Origin: Pelobates cultripes
Lineage: Eukaryota > Chordata > Amphibia > Anura > Pelobatidae
Assembly (NCBI GenBank): GCA_933207985.1
Contig: OW240914.1
Coordinates: 128,565,099-128,629,098, forward strand
DNA length: 64,000 bases
Direction: 5' to 3'
In this document: positions 60,601 to 64,000 of the stretch, piece by piece
How the letters are laid out: the number at the start of each line of letters is the position of its first letter
Numbering within the stretch: the first letter of the stretch is position 1
Notes under the pieces: model-generated
What the model saw: only the letters and a program-made list of their open reading frames with translations
Databases searched by the model: none
Told to the model about the DNA's origin: nothing
Translations under genes and position numbers: made by a program

Positions 60601-63600
60601 CTTTTAGATTCAACTGAGGAGGAGTGATGATGTCATACATTAATCATAAATAAAGTGGTCATGCCGTTAAAAATTATATTTGCTTAACCACTTAACGACC
60701 AGTCTATGCCGTCACGCAGTGCAGGGCTGTAATGCCCAGTAATGGCATAGACCAGGGGTAGGCAACCTTCAGGACTCCAGATGTTTTGGACTACATCCCC
60801 CATAATGCTCTGACACCCATAGTGCTGGCAAAGCATCATGGGAGGTGTAATCCAAAACATCTGGAGTGACGAAGGTTGCCTATGCCTGGCATAGATCGTT
60901 ATGCAGTAAAAGTACCAACAGTGGTTAATTCCCTGCAAGATACCTGGGGATCCACTCTGTCAGCTGGGGCCACAAATAGTGGCCCTGGACTGACAGACAG
61001 ACAATGAGCAGTGCTCAAAATGAGACCTGCTCATAGCCCTTTAAATTAATTTAAATGCGGTGGTATTTATTTTGCCTCCCCCAGCCTAGCACAGTGTCCC
61101 CTCTTATCAGACCCTGCTTGCCCATTGCCAGCTGCCCAGCACTGATCTCTGTGTGTTGCAGCTGCAGCATGAGAGTGAGATCACCCTCTCATGCTGCAAT
61201 CATACTGTACATACGGGCCCCCAGAACCAGTATTGACATCAGCAAAGGGAATCCCTTGAGATGTGGGATTAGATGGTGGGATTAGAGGATGGAATTAGGG
61301 CTGGGATTATAGGTAGGATTGTGAGTAGGATTATGGGTTGAAGTATAGGTAGGTAGGGTTGGATGGAAGTAGAATTATGGGTTAAATTAGGGGATGTGGG
61401 CTCCTCATGGAAATCCTTTTATTCAGCCTAAAACTGGATTTAACTGCTCTTTTTTTTCTGGAAAAGAATCTTGCTTACAATCCTGGGTATCACCCTTCCG
61501 AATACTTGACACCTTTATGGAGCTCACTGGCTTTGAGTCGGTCTCCCTCCCCCCCACCTTTGGACCAGTGGGGGATATCCCTGCAACCTGCTATTAGTTT
61601 GAAGTACACTGAATATTGTTTTTTTCTTGCTCTCAATGCTGACCTATGTGAACATATTTATGATGTATGCTTTGCACTTGAAAAATAATAAACTAAATGT
61701 AAAAAAAATTAGTGAGCGGTGAATGGATTAGTGTGGCGGACCGCCTGGTACCCCGCCTGGGTATCTCCGCCAAACACGCTTCCTAGTTATCATCGAGTAC
61801 CATAAGCACTTCGCCGGGACACCATAAGCACTTTCAGCCCCTAGCCGCCGCAGCTTGGCTGGGGTCTTGCGGCCTCTTCCCACCCTGGACCCAGGCCCTG
61901 GATCCAGCTCTCAGTGTTTAGTGCTCTCCTCTAGAGAGTATTGGAGGTATAGAAAGTACAGGTGATACTCAAAAAATTAGAATATCGCGCAAAAGTTCAT
62001 TTATTTCAGTAGTGCAACGTAAAAGGGGAAACTAATATATGAGATAGATGCATTACATGCAAAGCAAGATAGTTCAAGCCGTGATTTGTCATAAGTGTGA
62101 TGATTATGGCTTACATCTCATGAAAACCCCAAATCCACAATCTCAGTAAATTAGAATATTGTGAAAAGGTGCAATATTCTAATATTCTAGTGTCCCACTC
62201 TAATCAGCTAAGTAAGCCATAACACCTGCAAAGGGTTTCTGAGCCTTTAAATGGTCTCAGTCTGGTTCAGTAGGAATCACAATCATGGGGAAGACTGCTG
62301 ACCTGACAGTTGTGCAGAAAACCATCATTGACACCCTCCATAAGGAAGGAAAGCCTCAAAAGGTAATTGCGAAGGAAGTTGGATGTTCCCAAAGTGCTGT
62401 ATCAAAGCACATTAATAGAAAGTTATGTGGAAGGGAAAAGTGTGGAAGAAAAAGGTGCATAAGCAGCAGGGATGAGCGCAGCCTGGAGAGGATTGTCAGG
62501 AAAAGGCCATTTAAAAGTGTTGGGGACTTTCAAAAGGAGTGGACTGAGGCTGGAGTCAGTGCATCAAGAGCCACCACACACAGACAGATCCTGGACGTGG
62601 GCTTCAGATGTCGTATTCCTCTTGTCAAGCCACTCCTAAACAACAAACAACGTGAGAAGCGTCTTATCTGGGCTAAAGAAAAACAGACCTGGTCTGTTGC
62701 TCAGTGGTCCAAAGTCCTCTTTTCTGATGAGAGCAACTTTTGCATCTCATTTGGAAACCAAGGACCCAGGGTCTGGAGGAAGAATGGAGAGGCACACACT
62801 GCAAGATGCTTGAAGTCCAGTGTGATGTTTCCACAGTCTGTGTTGATTTGGGGACCCATGTCATCTGCTGGTGTTGGTCCACTGTGCTTCATTAAGTCCA
62901 GGGTCAACGCAGCCGTCTACCAGGAGATTTTGGAGCACTTCATGCTTCCTTCCACAGACAAGCTTTATAGGGATGTTGACTTCATTTTCCAGCAGAACTT
63001 GGCACCTGCCCACACTGCCAAAAGCACCAAAGCCTGGTTCAATGACCGTGGGATTACTGTGCTTGATTGGCCAGCAAACTCGCCTGACCTGAACCCCATA
63101 GAGAATCTATGGGGCATTGCCAAGAGAAGATGAGAGACATGAGACCGAACAATGCAGAAGAGCTGTAGGCCGCTATTGAAACATCTTTGTCTTCCATAAC
63201 ACCTCAGCAGTGCGATAGGCTGATAGCTTCCATGCCACGCCGCATTGAGGCAGTAATTGCTGCAAAAGGGGCCCAAACAAAGTACTGAGTCCATATGCAT
63301 GCTTATACTTTTCAGAGGTCCGATATTGTTCACTCCTTGTTTTATTGATTTCATGTAATATTCTAATTTACTGAGATTGTGGATTTGGGGTTTTCATAAG
63401 CTGTAAGCCATAATCATCGCACTTATGACAAATCACGGCTTGAACTATCTTGCTTTGCATGTAATGCGTCTATCTCATATATTAGTTTCCCCTTTTACAT
63501 TGCATTACTGAAATAAATCATTTTTGCACGATATTCTAATTTTTCGAGTATCACCTGTAAATAGAGCAGTATAGCTGTTCCCTCCACACATTATCCCAGA

Positions 63601-64000
63601 CTTAATGCTGGGAGTAGACTCTTTTATTCATGGCCACGCATGGCCTTTTTTTTTTTTTAACAGAATCTATTACGCATGGCCTTTTATGCAAAAGCCCCTA
63701 CATGGGGTTTCCAGTACAAACATACAGGGTCTTTTCTCCCAAGATCCTCTGTGCCTGAGAAATAATTGCCTAGGAAAACCTATAATTAAATGATCTCTCA
63801 GGTACAGAAAAATCTACAATATTTTATAACCCAACAAAACACACATAAAACAACCATGTACCCCCTCAAGTCTTATATCCCCGGATAGCCTGGATTTGAG
63901 AGCACAAGATATCCAAAAAGCACTCAGATACCATGAATACAGCCGAAACGCCAGCGGGATAAAATGTGGACCAATCGCACATGAGGCTCCTAAAAATACC
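18249..64000 (+). CDS. GCK: Glucokinase (hexokinase IV), 5' part: exons 1 and 2
   Basis: Glucokinase phosphorylates glucose to glucose-6-phosphate with low affinity and acts as the glucose sensor of islet and liver cells. Two exons are visible: 18249-18293 (residues 1-15, [15 protein letters not shown]) and 60244-60406 (residues 16-69, starting [14 protein letters not shown] and ending [12 protein letters not shown]). Exon 2 is 163 bp, the length I know for human GCK exon 2, and begins and ends in the same phases. Numbering matches human GCK, so Y61, V62, R63 and T65 of the allosteric/connecting region are present. The ATP- and glucose-binding domains are encoded by later exons outside the window. 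The 42-kb intron 1 is filled with transposons. Divergent from YKT6, as in mammals. Confidence 0.94.
18294..19120. other. Start of GCK intron 1, no repeat recognised
   Basis: Unique-looking intronic sequence directly after the islet exon. No further exon is supported. Confidence 0.4.
19121..19800. mobile_element. Diverged T2-type MITE
   Basis: TTAAATCAACACTAAAGTC at the left and CTATAGTGCTTCTTTAA at the right, 680 bp, with the CACCCAGACCACTT subterminal block of subfamily B. Contains a GAGCCGAAACATTGC motif. Confidence 0.5.
19801..21675. other. GCK intron 1, little recognisable
   Basis: Unique-looking sequence, with a T2-B-like remnant at about 21395-21670 (CAATGAAGTGTTTTGGGTGC, CTCTAGTGGCT). 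No exon supported. Confidence 0.4.
21676..23041. mobile_element. T2-type MITE, subfamily C, interrupted
   Basis: Starts TTAAAGGAACACTTTAGGGTC with the GGGTCAGAAACAC/TTCCTGACCC hairpin and ends GTGACTATATTGTCCTTTTGA. It matches the copy at 33952-34608 at both ends (GGCCAATCAGCATCTCCT block). The middle is an unrelated insertion. Confidence 0.6.
21868..22735 (-). mobile_element. LTR fragment inside T2 MITE
   Basis: Shares the block GATCTGAGCGCACAACATAT with GCGCTCAGATCAG, and the AATTATCTC blocks, with the solo LTRs at 43349-44388 and 47190-49884. Exact ends and a target duplication were not found. Confidence 0.4.
23042..24254. other. GCK intron 1, T2-like debris
   Basis: Fragments of T2 type (for example TAACGCTATAATATTC, GTAGTGGTTATGGTGC). 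The open frame 23220-23534 has no recognisable features and no splice context. Confidence 0.35.
24255..25015 (-). mobile_element. Poly(A) retroposon B, 5'-truncated
   Basis: On the minus strand it ends ATTGCACTCCAAAAATAAAGAA with an A-rich tail, the same 3' end as retroposons A and D. The 5' GGGCGGGGCC end is missing; another insertion abuts it near 25015. Confidence 0.5.
25286..25461. repeat. Large GC-rich inverted repeat
   Basis: GTAGCGTGGCCGAGC at the left mirrors GCTCGGCCACGCTAC at the right. The arms of about 85 bp include GGGTACAGGGAGC and ACAGGAAGTGAACAC. Probably the fold-back part of a non-autonomous DNA transposon that continues into the purine tract. Confidence 0.7.
25465..25955. 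repeat. Purine-only minisatellite (GAGAAAGAGTGACAAGGGAGGGG units)
   Basis: About 490 bp of almost pure G and A on the plus strand, in degenerate 20-25-bp units with GACAAGG cores. The open frames on both strands (for example 25382-25996 minus, 204 codons) are Pro/Ser/Leu or Lys/Glu/Gly strings caused by composition. Confidence 0.85.
25956..26210. repeat. ACACA-rich degenerate tandem tract
   Basis: Units of the type ACACACAATGCATTCCTTAC/ACACTCAATGCACCCC repeat about 8-10 times next to the purine minisatellite. Confidence 0.7.
26211..26711. other. GCK intron 1, nothing identified
   Basis: Probably the right end of the element carrying the purine and CA arrays, then unique sequence. No terminal repeat could be matched. 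Confidence 0.3.
26712..27110. mobile_element. T2-type MITE
   Basis: Left end TTCAAGGGACACTATAGTCA (TTAA changed to TTCA) and right end GTAGTGACCCTTTAA. CpG-rich centre with CCTCTAGTGG/CCACTAGAGG inverted blocks. Confidence 0.65.
27111..27175 (-). mobile_element. L2-type LINE 3' tail fragment
   Basis: TTATTATTTAATCATTTATATAGCAACTGCAAATTCCGTAGCGCTGTACAAT is, allowing mismatches, the reverse complement of the 3' end of the L2 fragment at 51541-52160. Confidence 0.5.
27200..27577 (-). mobile_element. Retroposon E, 5'-end fragment
   Basis: On the minus strand it starts CCGGGCGGGGCCGGACCGCC, the GGGCGGGGCC head shared with retroposons A and C. It has no poly(A) end. The frames 27110-27499 and 27238-27510 are on the opposite strand and without domain features. 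Confidence 0.4.
27590..30211. other. GCK intron 1, no gene or clear element
   Basis: Mostly unique sequence. The stretch 28607-28960 resembles 59440-59610 (GTCTGTGATTGGACAGCCACAGAAAG block), so it is an unnamed repeat, probably T2-related. No exon supported. Confidence 0.4.
30212..31083 (-). pseudogene. Retrotransposon gag remnant with SAP-like and SCAN-like segments
   Basis: Three broken minus-strand frames in order. The segment 31083-30679 contains [19 protein letters not shown] and [11 protein letters not shown], the pattern of a SAP motif. The segment ending 30212 contains [20 protein letters not shown] then [15 protein letters not shown], the pattern of SCAN-like gag capsid segments. 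SCAN domains are known to derive from Gmr1-like Ty3/gypsy gag. Frameshifts separate the pieces, so it is dead. No zinc knuckle, protease or reverse transcriptase was found next to it. Confidence 0.5.
31084..32106. other. GCK intron 1, unassigned
   Basis: May be the 5' flank or LTR of the gag remnant. GGTGAATAAAAACTGTTTTATTAAG at about 31156 is a small palindrome containing AATAAA on both strands. No terminal repeats were found. Confidence 0.3.
32937..33608. mobile_element. Solo LTR inside the Tc1 element
   Basis: 672 bp with TGTCAGG and CATAACA ends, between GGTAT and GGCAT (5-bp duplication with one change). The Tc1 reading continues cleanly on either side (CTCTTTGG / CATCAACTC). AATAAA hexamers lie near 33540. 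No internal coding region. Confidence 0.75.
33952..34608. mobile_element. T2-type MITE, subfamily C, inside the Tc1 element
   Basis: TTAAAGGATCACTACAGGGTC at the left, ACTATAGTGTCCCTTTAA at the right. It splits the Tc1 sequence exactly at a TTAA (CCAGACC-TTAA-TCCCATAG), giving an unusually clean view of a T2 target duplication. Confidence 0.85.
34671..35118. mobile_element. T2-type MITE, subfamily B, right end lost
   Basis: Starts TTAAAGGACGACTATAGTGCC at a TTAA of the Tc1 element and matches 4163-4657 internally, in opposite orientation. The expected CTATAGTGGTCCTTTAA is missing; sequence goes from ATTAAGCTGAATTAA straight back into Tc1 (TGACTTGGAG). Confidence 0.75.
35680..36553 (-). mobile_element. 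Retroposon C, LINE-like 5' end, no poly(A) end found
   Basis: On the minus strand it begins AGGGGCGCGGGGCCTGACCG, as in retroposon A. Two overlapping minus-strand frames include [17 protein letters not shown], which faintly resembles DRLCANIGTKFRTKGQ in retroposon A. The left limit is a guess. Confidence 0.45.
36633..36669. repeat. (TA)n microsatellite
   Basis: Uninterrupted TATATA run of about 37 bases next to the palindrome at 36680-36754. Confidence 0.85.
36680..36754. repeat. Perfect 34-bp-arm palindrome
   Basis: Arms 36680-36713 and 36721-36754 are exact reverse complements (core GTCTGAATCTTTTCTAAAT), with a 7-bp TA loop. No decay at all in the arms. Confidence 0.85.
37923..39688. mobile_element. 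Non-autonomous hAT element with G-rich minisatellite
   Basis: Termini CAGTGATGGCAAACCTTTTT and ATAGGTTCGCCATCACTG. The target duplication TTCTATAC (37915-37922 and 39689-39696) is exact, fits nTnnnnAn and is single-copy in the intact T2 relative. Most of its length is the array at 38308-39312. Confidence 0.85.
38308..39312. repeat. GGGGTAGGGGTGCTGTGTG minisatellite
   Basis: About 1 kb of degenerate 18-24-bp units (GTGTGGGGGTAGGGGTACTG type) preceded by ACACAC runs (38095-38305). Strong G skew. The 324-codon minus frame (38065-39039), full of His, Pro and Thr, and the Gly/Val/Cys plus frames are artefacts. Confidence 0.9.
39752..40003. other. GCK intron 1, unassigned
   Basis: Short unique-looking stretch between a T2/hAT nest and the next hAT element. 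Confidence 0.3.
40004..41098. mobile_element. Non-autonomous hAT element
   Basis: Termini CAGCGGTTTCCAAACTG and CAGTTCGGGAACCAATG. The target duplication GTCTACAA (39996-40003 and 41099-41106) is exact and fits nTnnnnAn. Related to 8449-10962 (shared AAAAATATTGAAATATTAAGG block near the end, inverted). Confidence 0.8.
40431..40745. repeat. CACACA/CCCCCATA low-complexity array
   Basis: Degenerate repeats of ACACACAC with TACCCCC or ACATCCTTC spacers, inside the hAT element. Confidence 0.75.
41107..43020. other. GCK intron 1, nothing identified
   Basis: AT-rich, unique-looking. Short open frames only. No transposon ends recognised. Confidence 0.4.
43021..43224. mobile_element. T2-type MITE, subfamily B, right half
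   Basis: Matches 4163-4657 internally (GCGCCTCTAGCGGCT, AAACTGCTATGTTTAC) and ends CTATAGTGGTCCTTTAA. The left end is missing. Confidence 0.6.
43283..43348. mobile_element. T2-type MITE, subfamily C, left end
   Basis: TTAAGGAACACTATAGGGTC plus the GGGTCAGGAACAC hairpin, interrupted by the solo LTR at the ACCAC target. Confidence 0.6.
43349..44388 (-). mobile_element. Solo LTR, 5-bp target duplication
   Basis: On the minus strand it runs from TGTGACAAGACCAATCTCGC to GGTGCCGTTACA. The duplication ACCAC is exact (43344-43348 and 44389-44393). On the same strand TATATAAG is followed at once by AACAATAAACCC (about 43625-43608), a promoter/poly(A) arrangement typical of Ty3/gypsy LTRs. No coding interior. 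Confidence 0.8.
44406..45640. mobile_element. Probable non-autonomous DNA element carrying a hairpin VNTR
   Basis: CAGTGGCGTACACACAATCC at 44406 looks like a hAT-type end cutting the T2-C sequence. The right end could not be matched. The body is the 14-copy array at 44523-45488. Confidence 0.4.
44523..45488. repeat. VNTR, about 14 units of 65-78 bp, each with a GC hairpin
   Basis: Each unit contains GGCCCCCACCCCTGAG then GGTGGGTGGGGGCCCTAAAT and a CTAATGTCCTCCCCCC spacer. GGCCCCCACCC and GGGTGGGGGCC are perfect inverted partners. Open minus frames (44134-44592, 44700-45029) simply repeat one peptide and are artefacts. Confidence 0.9.
45648..45706. mobile_element. T2-type terminal hairpin remnant
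   Basis: AACACTATAGGGTCAGGAAT pairs with GTTCCTGACCCTATAGTGTT, the subterminal palindrome of subfamily C. Confidence 0.5.
45774..46954 (-). mobile_element. Poly(A) retroposon D, full length
   Basis: On the minus strand it runs from AAGCGGGGCTAGGCCGCCATG to TTCAAAAATAAAGAATAATA and an A tail. The flanks are TTAAATGGC (45765-45773 and 46955-46963). 1.18 kb with only broken frames. Shares its ends with retroposons A and B. Confidence 0.65.
46964..47184. other. GCK intron 1, unassigned
   Basis: Short AT-rich stretch between retroposon D and the next LTR. Confidence 0.3.
47412..47726. mobile_element. MITE with TAGGGATGTACA / TGCACATGTCTA ends
   Basis: Short inverted ends of hAT type surround repeated TTCGG, CAGCACTTC and ATTCGG words. 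No 8-bp target duplication could be confirmed. Confidence 0.5.
48490..49703. mobile_element. Head-to-head array of about 320-bp modules, 16-bp target duplication
   Basis: Two modules in plus orientation (from 48490 and about 48808; the second is cut at about 49037) face two in minus orientation (about 49038-49368, 49369-49703). Shared words: CAGAGAGAACATATCTGAAG, GCCAGCAAGTTCTCTCTGC, GACGATCGTTTCAGCC. The sequence CAATGTATCAATTAAG stands on both sides (48474-48489 and 49704-49719). No coding content. Frames such as 48553-48750 and 48913-49125 are the same module peptide. Confidence 0.75.
49946..50522. mobile_element. Possible LTR-like fragment
   Basis: Starts TGTCAGGATTACTAG. Near the right end, CTGTCAGTGTGACC and GGTCACGCTGACAG form a hairpin at 50481-50523. 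No target duplication found. Confidence 0.3.
50567..50709. mobile_element. Decayed hAT MITE of the CAGGGGTAGGCAACC type
   Basis: GGGTATGCAACCTTCTG at the left and CATCTGGAGTGCTGGAGGTGGCCTACC at the right match the element at 60753-60888. CACTAATA occurs on both sides as a possible duplication. Confidence 0.45.
50820..51013. mobile_element. T2-type right-end remnant
   Basis: CACTAGAGGTTGTCTTAACCCTG and the ending CTTGGTGTTCCTTTAA resemble decayed subfamily B. Confidence 0.35.
51014..51540. other. GCK intron 1, unassigned repeat-like sequence
   Basis: GGCTGGGCCGGGTCTTGGGTC at 51193 and a minus-strand AATAAA (51248) suggest another LTR piece. No ends found. Confidence 0.25.
51541..52160 (+). 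mobile_element. L2/CR1-type LINE, 3' end of ORF2 and tail
   Basis: The frame ending at TAA 51922-51924 reads [20 protein letters not shown], later YVPSRPLRS and [10 protein letters not shown], then [11 protein letters not shown]. This is the conserved C-terminal block of L2-like LINE ORF2. The 3' part ends in GCTATATAAATAATAACA and ATAATAATA, an L2-style tail. 5'-truncated. Confidence 0.85.
52161..53744. other. GCK intron 1, nothing beyond the short MITE at 52732
   Basis: AT-rich unique-looking sequence. A GACTGAGGCTTTGACAGGCAAAACATG stretch at 53540 is reminiscent of SINE-like GCCGAAACG motifs. Confidence 0.35.
52732..52792. mobile_element. Short TTAACCCCTTAAGGAC palindromic MITE, copy 2
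   Basis: A 61-bp element with the same ends as copy 1 (TTAACCCCTTAAGGAC and GGTCCTTAAGGGGTTAA) and the shared core TGATTCCCTTTTA. It lacks the 19-bp internal insertion. Confidence 0.7.
53745..54135 (+). mobile_element. LINE 3' end (CR1/L2-group), decayed
   Basis: Broken frames carry [16 protein letters not shown] and the DNA for a [20 protein letters not shown] block (GAAGTATTACTTTACTGAGA, GGAATAGCCTTCCAGCTGAA). It ends with AGACTAGATGGGCTGAATGG. Stops interrupt every frame. Confidence 0.65.
54395..54532. mobile_element. Palindromic hAT MITE, CAGGGGTGCCCAAAAG ends
   Basis: 138 bp. CAGGGGTGCCCAAAAGATA mirrors CTTTTGGGCATTCCTG. Flanks GCCTAAAT and GCCTACAT are an 8-bp duplication with one difference. 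The left half recurs alone at 56141-56215. Confidence 0.75.
54541..55975. other. GCK intron 1, no element; pyrimidine-rich patch
   Basis: 55310-55590 is CT-rich. The rest is unique-looking and leads up to the candidate alternative first exon, so it would contain its promoter if that exon is real. The 148- and 136-codon frames here have no domain features. Confidence 0.35.
55976..55999 (+). CDS. Candidate alternative (liver-type) first exon of GCK
   Basis: ATG GAG CAG CTC ATT TCT CAG GAG ends at a GTAAGG donor in phase 0, giving MEQLISQE before VEQMLLEF of exon 2. Mammals have a liver first exon in this relative position, between the islet exon and exon 2. Support is only position, phase and donor quality; the eight residues have no homologue I recognise, and the promoter upstream is not obvious (a CCAAT at about 55960). 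Chance occurrence is a real possibility. Confidence 0.3.
56141..56215. mobile_element. Half of a CAGGGGTGCCCAAAAG hAT MITE
   Basis: CCAGGGGTGCCCAAAAGATC then CCCAGATGTAG and GCTTTGCATGCCATTA match the left half of 54395-54532. The right half is absent. Confidence 0.55.
56268..56422. repeat. 155-bp hairpin with CAACGTTTCGACC loop
   Basis: CAAATAAAAAAAACTCACA at the left mirrors TGTGAGTTTTTTTATTTG at the right, and the inner arms CCGCAGGCAGGTTTATTGCA pair with their complement. The apex carries GCAACGTTTCGACC. Confidence 0.8.
56423..57544. other. GCK intron 1, mixed remnants
   Basis: Short direct repeats (GATGCTCATA/GATGTGATAC at 56600-56670) and T2-like pieces (AAACCGTTTTAAAATGGTTT at 56860; TTAAAGGGGACC at 57463). 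Confidence 0.35.
57545..59205. repeat. GGTGATGGTGAGAGGGAGGGGG minisatellite
   Basis: 1.65 kb of degenerate 18-25-bp G-rich units with GGTGATGG cores. The three long minus frames (up to 369 codons) are Pro/Ser/His strings produced by the same repeat in all three phases, with no initiation or splice context. Confidence 0.9.
59206..60243. other. End of GCK intron 1, repeat remnants
   Basis: GGTCAGGGGCGGGCTGGGAC (minus strand, about 59353) looks like the end of the element carrying the array. 59700-59980 has T2-like ends (AGGAATACATATTTGCATTCCT, TTTACTTTAA). The last 150 bases are the pyrimidine tract leading to exon 2. Confidence 0.4.
60244..60406 (+). CDS. GCK: GCK exon 2 (residues 16-69)
   Basis: Acceptor TTTTCTTGCAG and donor GTGAGG delimit 163 bp (54 codons plus one base). 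The translation contains [16 protein letters not shown], then [29 protein letters not shown], all close to vertebrate glucokinase and more like GCK than HK1-3. The open frame that continues to 60456 is intron read-through. Confidence 0.96.
60584..60627 (+). CDS. Possible alternative terminal exon after GCK exon 2
   Basis: After a T-rich tract and TTACAG, the frame continues from exon 2 as [17 protein letters not shown]. An AATAAA lies 22 bases after the stop (60649-60654). Used with exons 1 and 2, it would give an 83-residue product with no catalytic domain. It is not glucokinase exon 3. It could be coincidence or a low-level premature 3' end. Confidence 0.25.
60649..60654 (+). terminator. 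AATAAA polyadenylation hexamer in GCK intron 2
   Basis: A perfect AATAAA 22 nt after the in-frame stop of the possible alternative terminal exon. The following sequence (AGTGGTCATGCCG) has only a weak GT-rich element. Confidence 0.25.
60753..60888. mobile_element. Palindromic hAT MITE, CAGGGGTAGGCAACC ends (GCK intron 2)
   Basis: 136 bp. CAGGGGTAGGCAACCTTC mirrors GAAGGTTGCCTATGCCTG. Flanks GCATAGAC and GCATAGAT form an 8-bp duplication with one difference. A frame over it (60684-60938) is not a gene. Confidence 0.75.
60889..61731. other. GCK intron 2, nothing identified
   Basis: Contains short GGATTAGAGG/GGGATTATAGG direct repeats at 61265-61390. GCK exon 3 is not found here. Confidence 0.4.
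61959..63557 (+). mobile_element. Tc1-like transposon, nearly complete
   Basis: 1,599 bp between TA dinucleotides. CAGGTGATACTCAAAAAATT at the left and TTTTTCGAGTATCACCTG at the right head inverted repeats of about 220 bp that remain highly similar, which suggests a fairly recent insertion. It lies inside an LTR in GCK intron 2. Confidence 0.92.
62285..63288 (+). pseudogene. Tc1/mariner DD34E transposase, inactivated
   Basis: 282 codons are open from ATG 62285, with an N-terminal helix-turn-helix ([18 protein letters not shown]), a basic GRKR-like spacer and the catalytic core. D148 lies in LFSDES and E273 in NPIENLW. The second acidic residue is replaced: [12 protein letters not shown] has N238 where the family has D. 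After IAKRR a one-base loss near 63123-63130 shifts the frame; the shifted frame then meets TAG (63166-63168) and continues to TGA 63286-63288. Full length would be about 334 codons. Three independent lesions, so inactive. Confidence 0.9.

Larger units (their letters stand above)
61732..64000 (-). mobile_element. LTR (same family as 47190-49884), split by Tc1 and cut by the window end
   Basis: TGTGGCGGACCGCCTGGTACCCC at 61732 matches the start of the 47190 copy. After the Tc1 element the match resumes (GAGCAGTATAGCTGTTCCCTC) and reaches GGATTTGAGAGCACAAGATATCC at the window end. Minus-strand AATAAA lies near 63627. Confidence 0.7.

Noticed and set aside
60684..60938. Similarity between frames at 60684-60938, 50468-50674 and 54400-54532 as a protein family
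   Set aside because: All come from related CAGGGGTAGGCAACC/CAGGGGTGCCCAAAAG hAT MITEs (CATAATGCTCTG, AAAACATCTGGAG words), not from genes.
60407..64000. GCK exon 3 within the window
   Set aside because: No DFLSLDLGG-like frame with splice sites was found; intron 2 continues past the window end.

Overview
The window is vertebrate nuclear DNA, most probably from a frog. Two neighbouring host genes can be read exon by exon, and both encode vertebrate proteins. Almost everything else is transposable-element debris of amphibian type: TTAA-flanked T2/Kolobok MITEs ending in TTAAAGGRR, non-autonomous hAT elements with 8-bp target duplications, Tc1 elements, L2/CR1-type LINE tails, solo LTRs and poly(A) retroposons. 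The species cannot be named from the sequence alone. No operon, CRISPR array, prophage or bacterial gene is present.

Left part (about 1 to 12.5 kb): a complete YKT6 gene on the minus strand. Seven coding exons join without a frame error into 198 codons, and a probable non-coding first exon lies at about 12.2-12.4 kb. The promoter area carries ETS, CRE-half-site and ZNF143-like motifs. Its introns hold T2 MITEs, a 2.5-kb hAT element with a retroposon nested inside it, and a palindromic hAT MITE.

Middle (12.5 to 18.2 kb): the space between the divergent genes is relatively poor in repeats. It contains a cluster of TGACG (CREB/ATF-type) motifs, one a perfect TGACGTCA, plus a CACGTG E-box and a mirrored pair of AGCAAAGGTTG elements.

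Right part (18.2 kb to the end): the 5' part of GCK (glucokinase, hexokinase IV) on the plus strand. The 15-codon islet/neuroendocrine-type first exon is at 18249-18293 and the 163-bp exon 2 is at 60244-60406, separated by a 42-kb intron. A short phase-0 candidate for a second (liver-type) first exon lies at 55976-55999. Exon 3 and the rest of GCK lie beyond the window. The divergent YKT6/GCK order is the same as in mammals.

The GCK intron is a layered transposon deposit. It includes a Tc1 copy broken by a solo LTR and two T2 MITEs, hAT elements that have grown G-rich minisatellites inside them, and solo LTRs with 5-bp duplications. It also includes four or five related non-autonomous LINE-like retroposons, a SAP- and SCAN-like retrotransposon gag remnant, and a 1.2-kb head-to-head array of about 320-bp modules flanked by a 16-bp duplication. 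A second, nearly intact Tc1 element with an inactivated transposase lies in GCK intron 2. Long open frames on the minus strand of the purine-rich arrays are composition artefacts, not genes.
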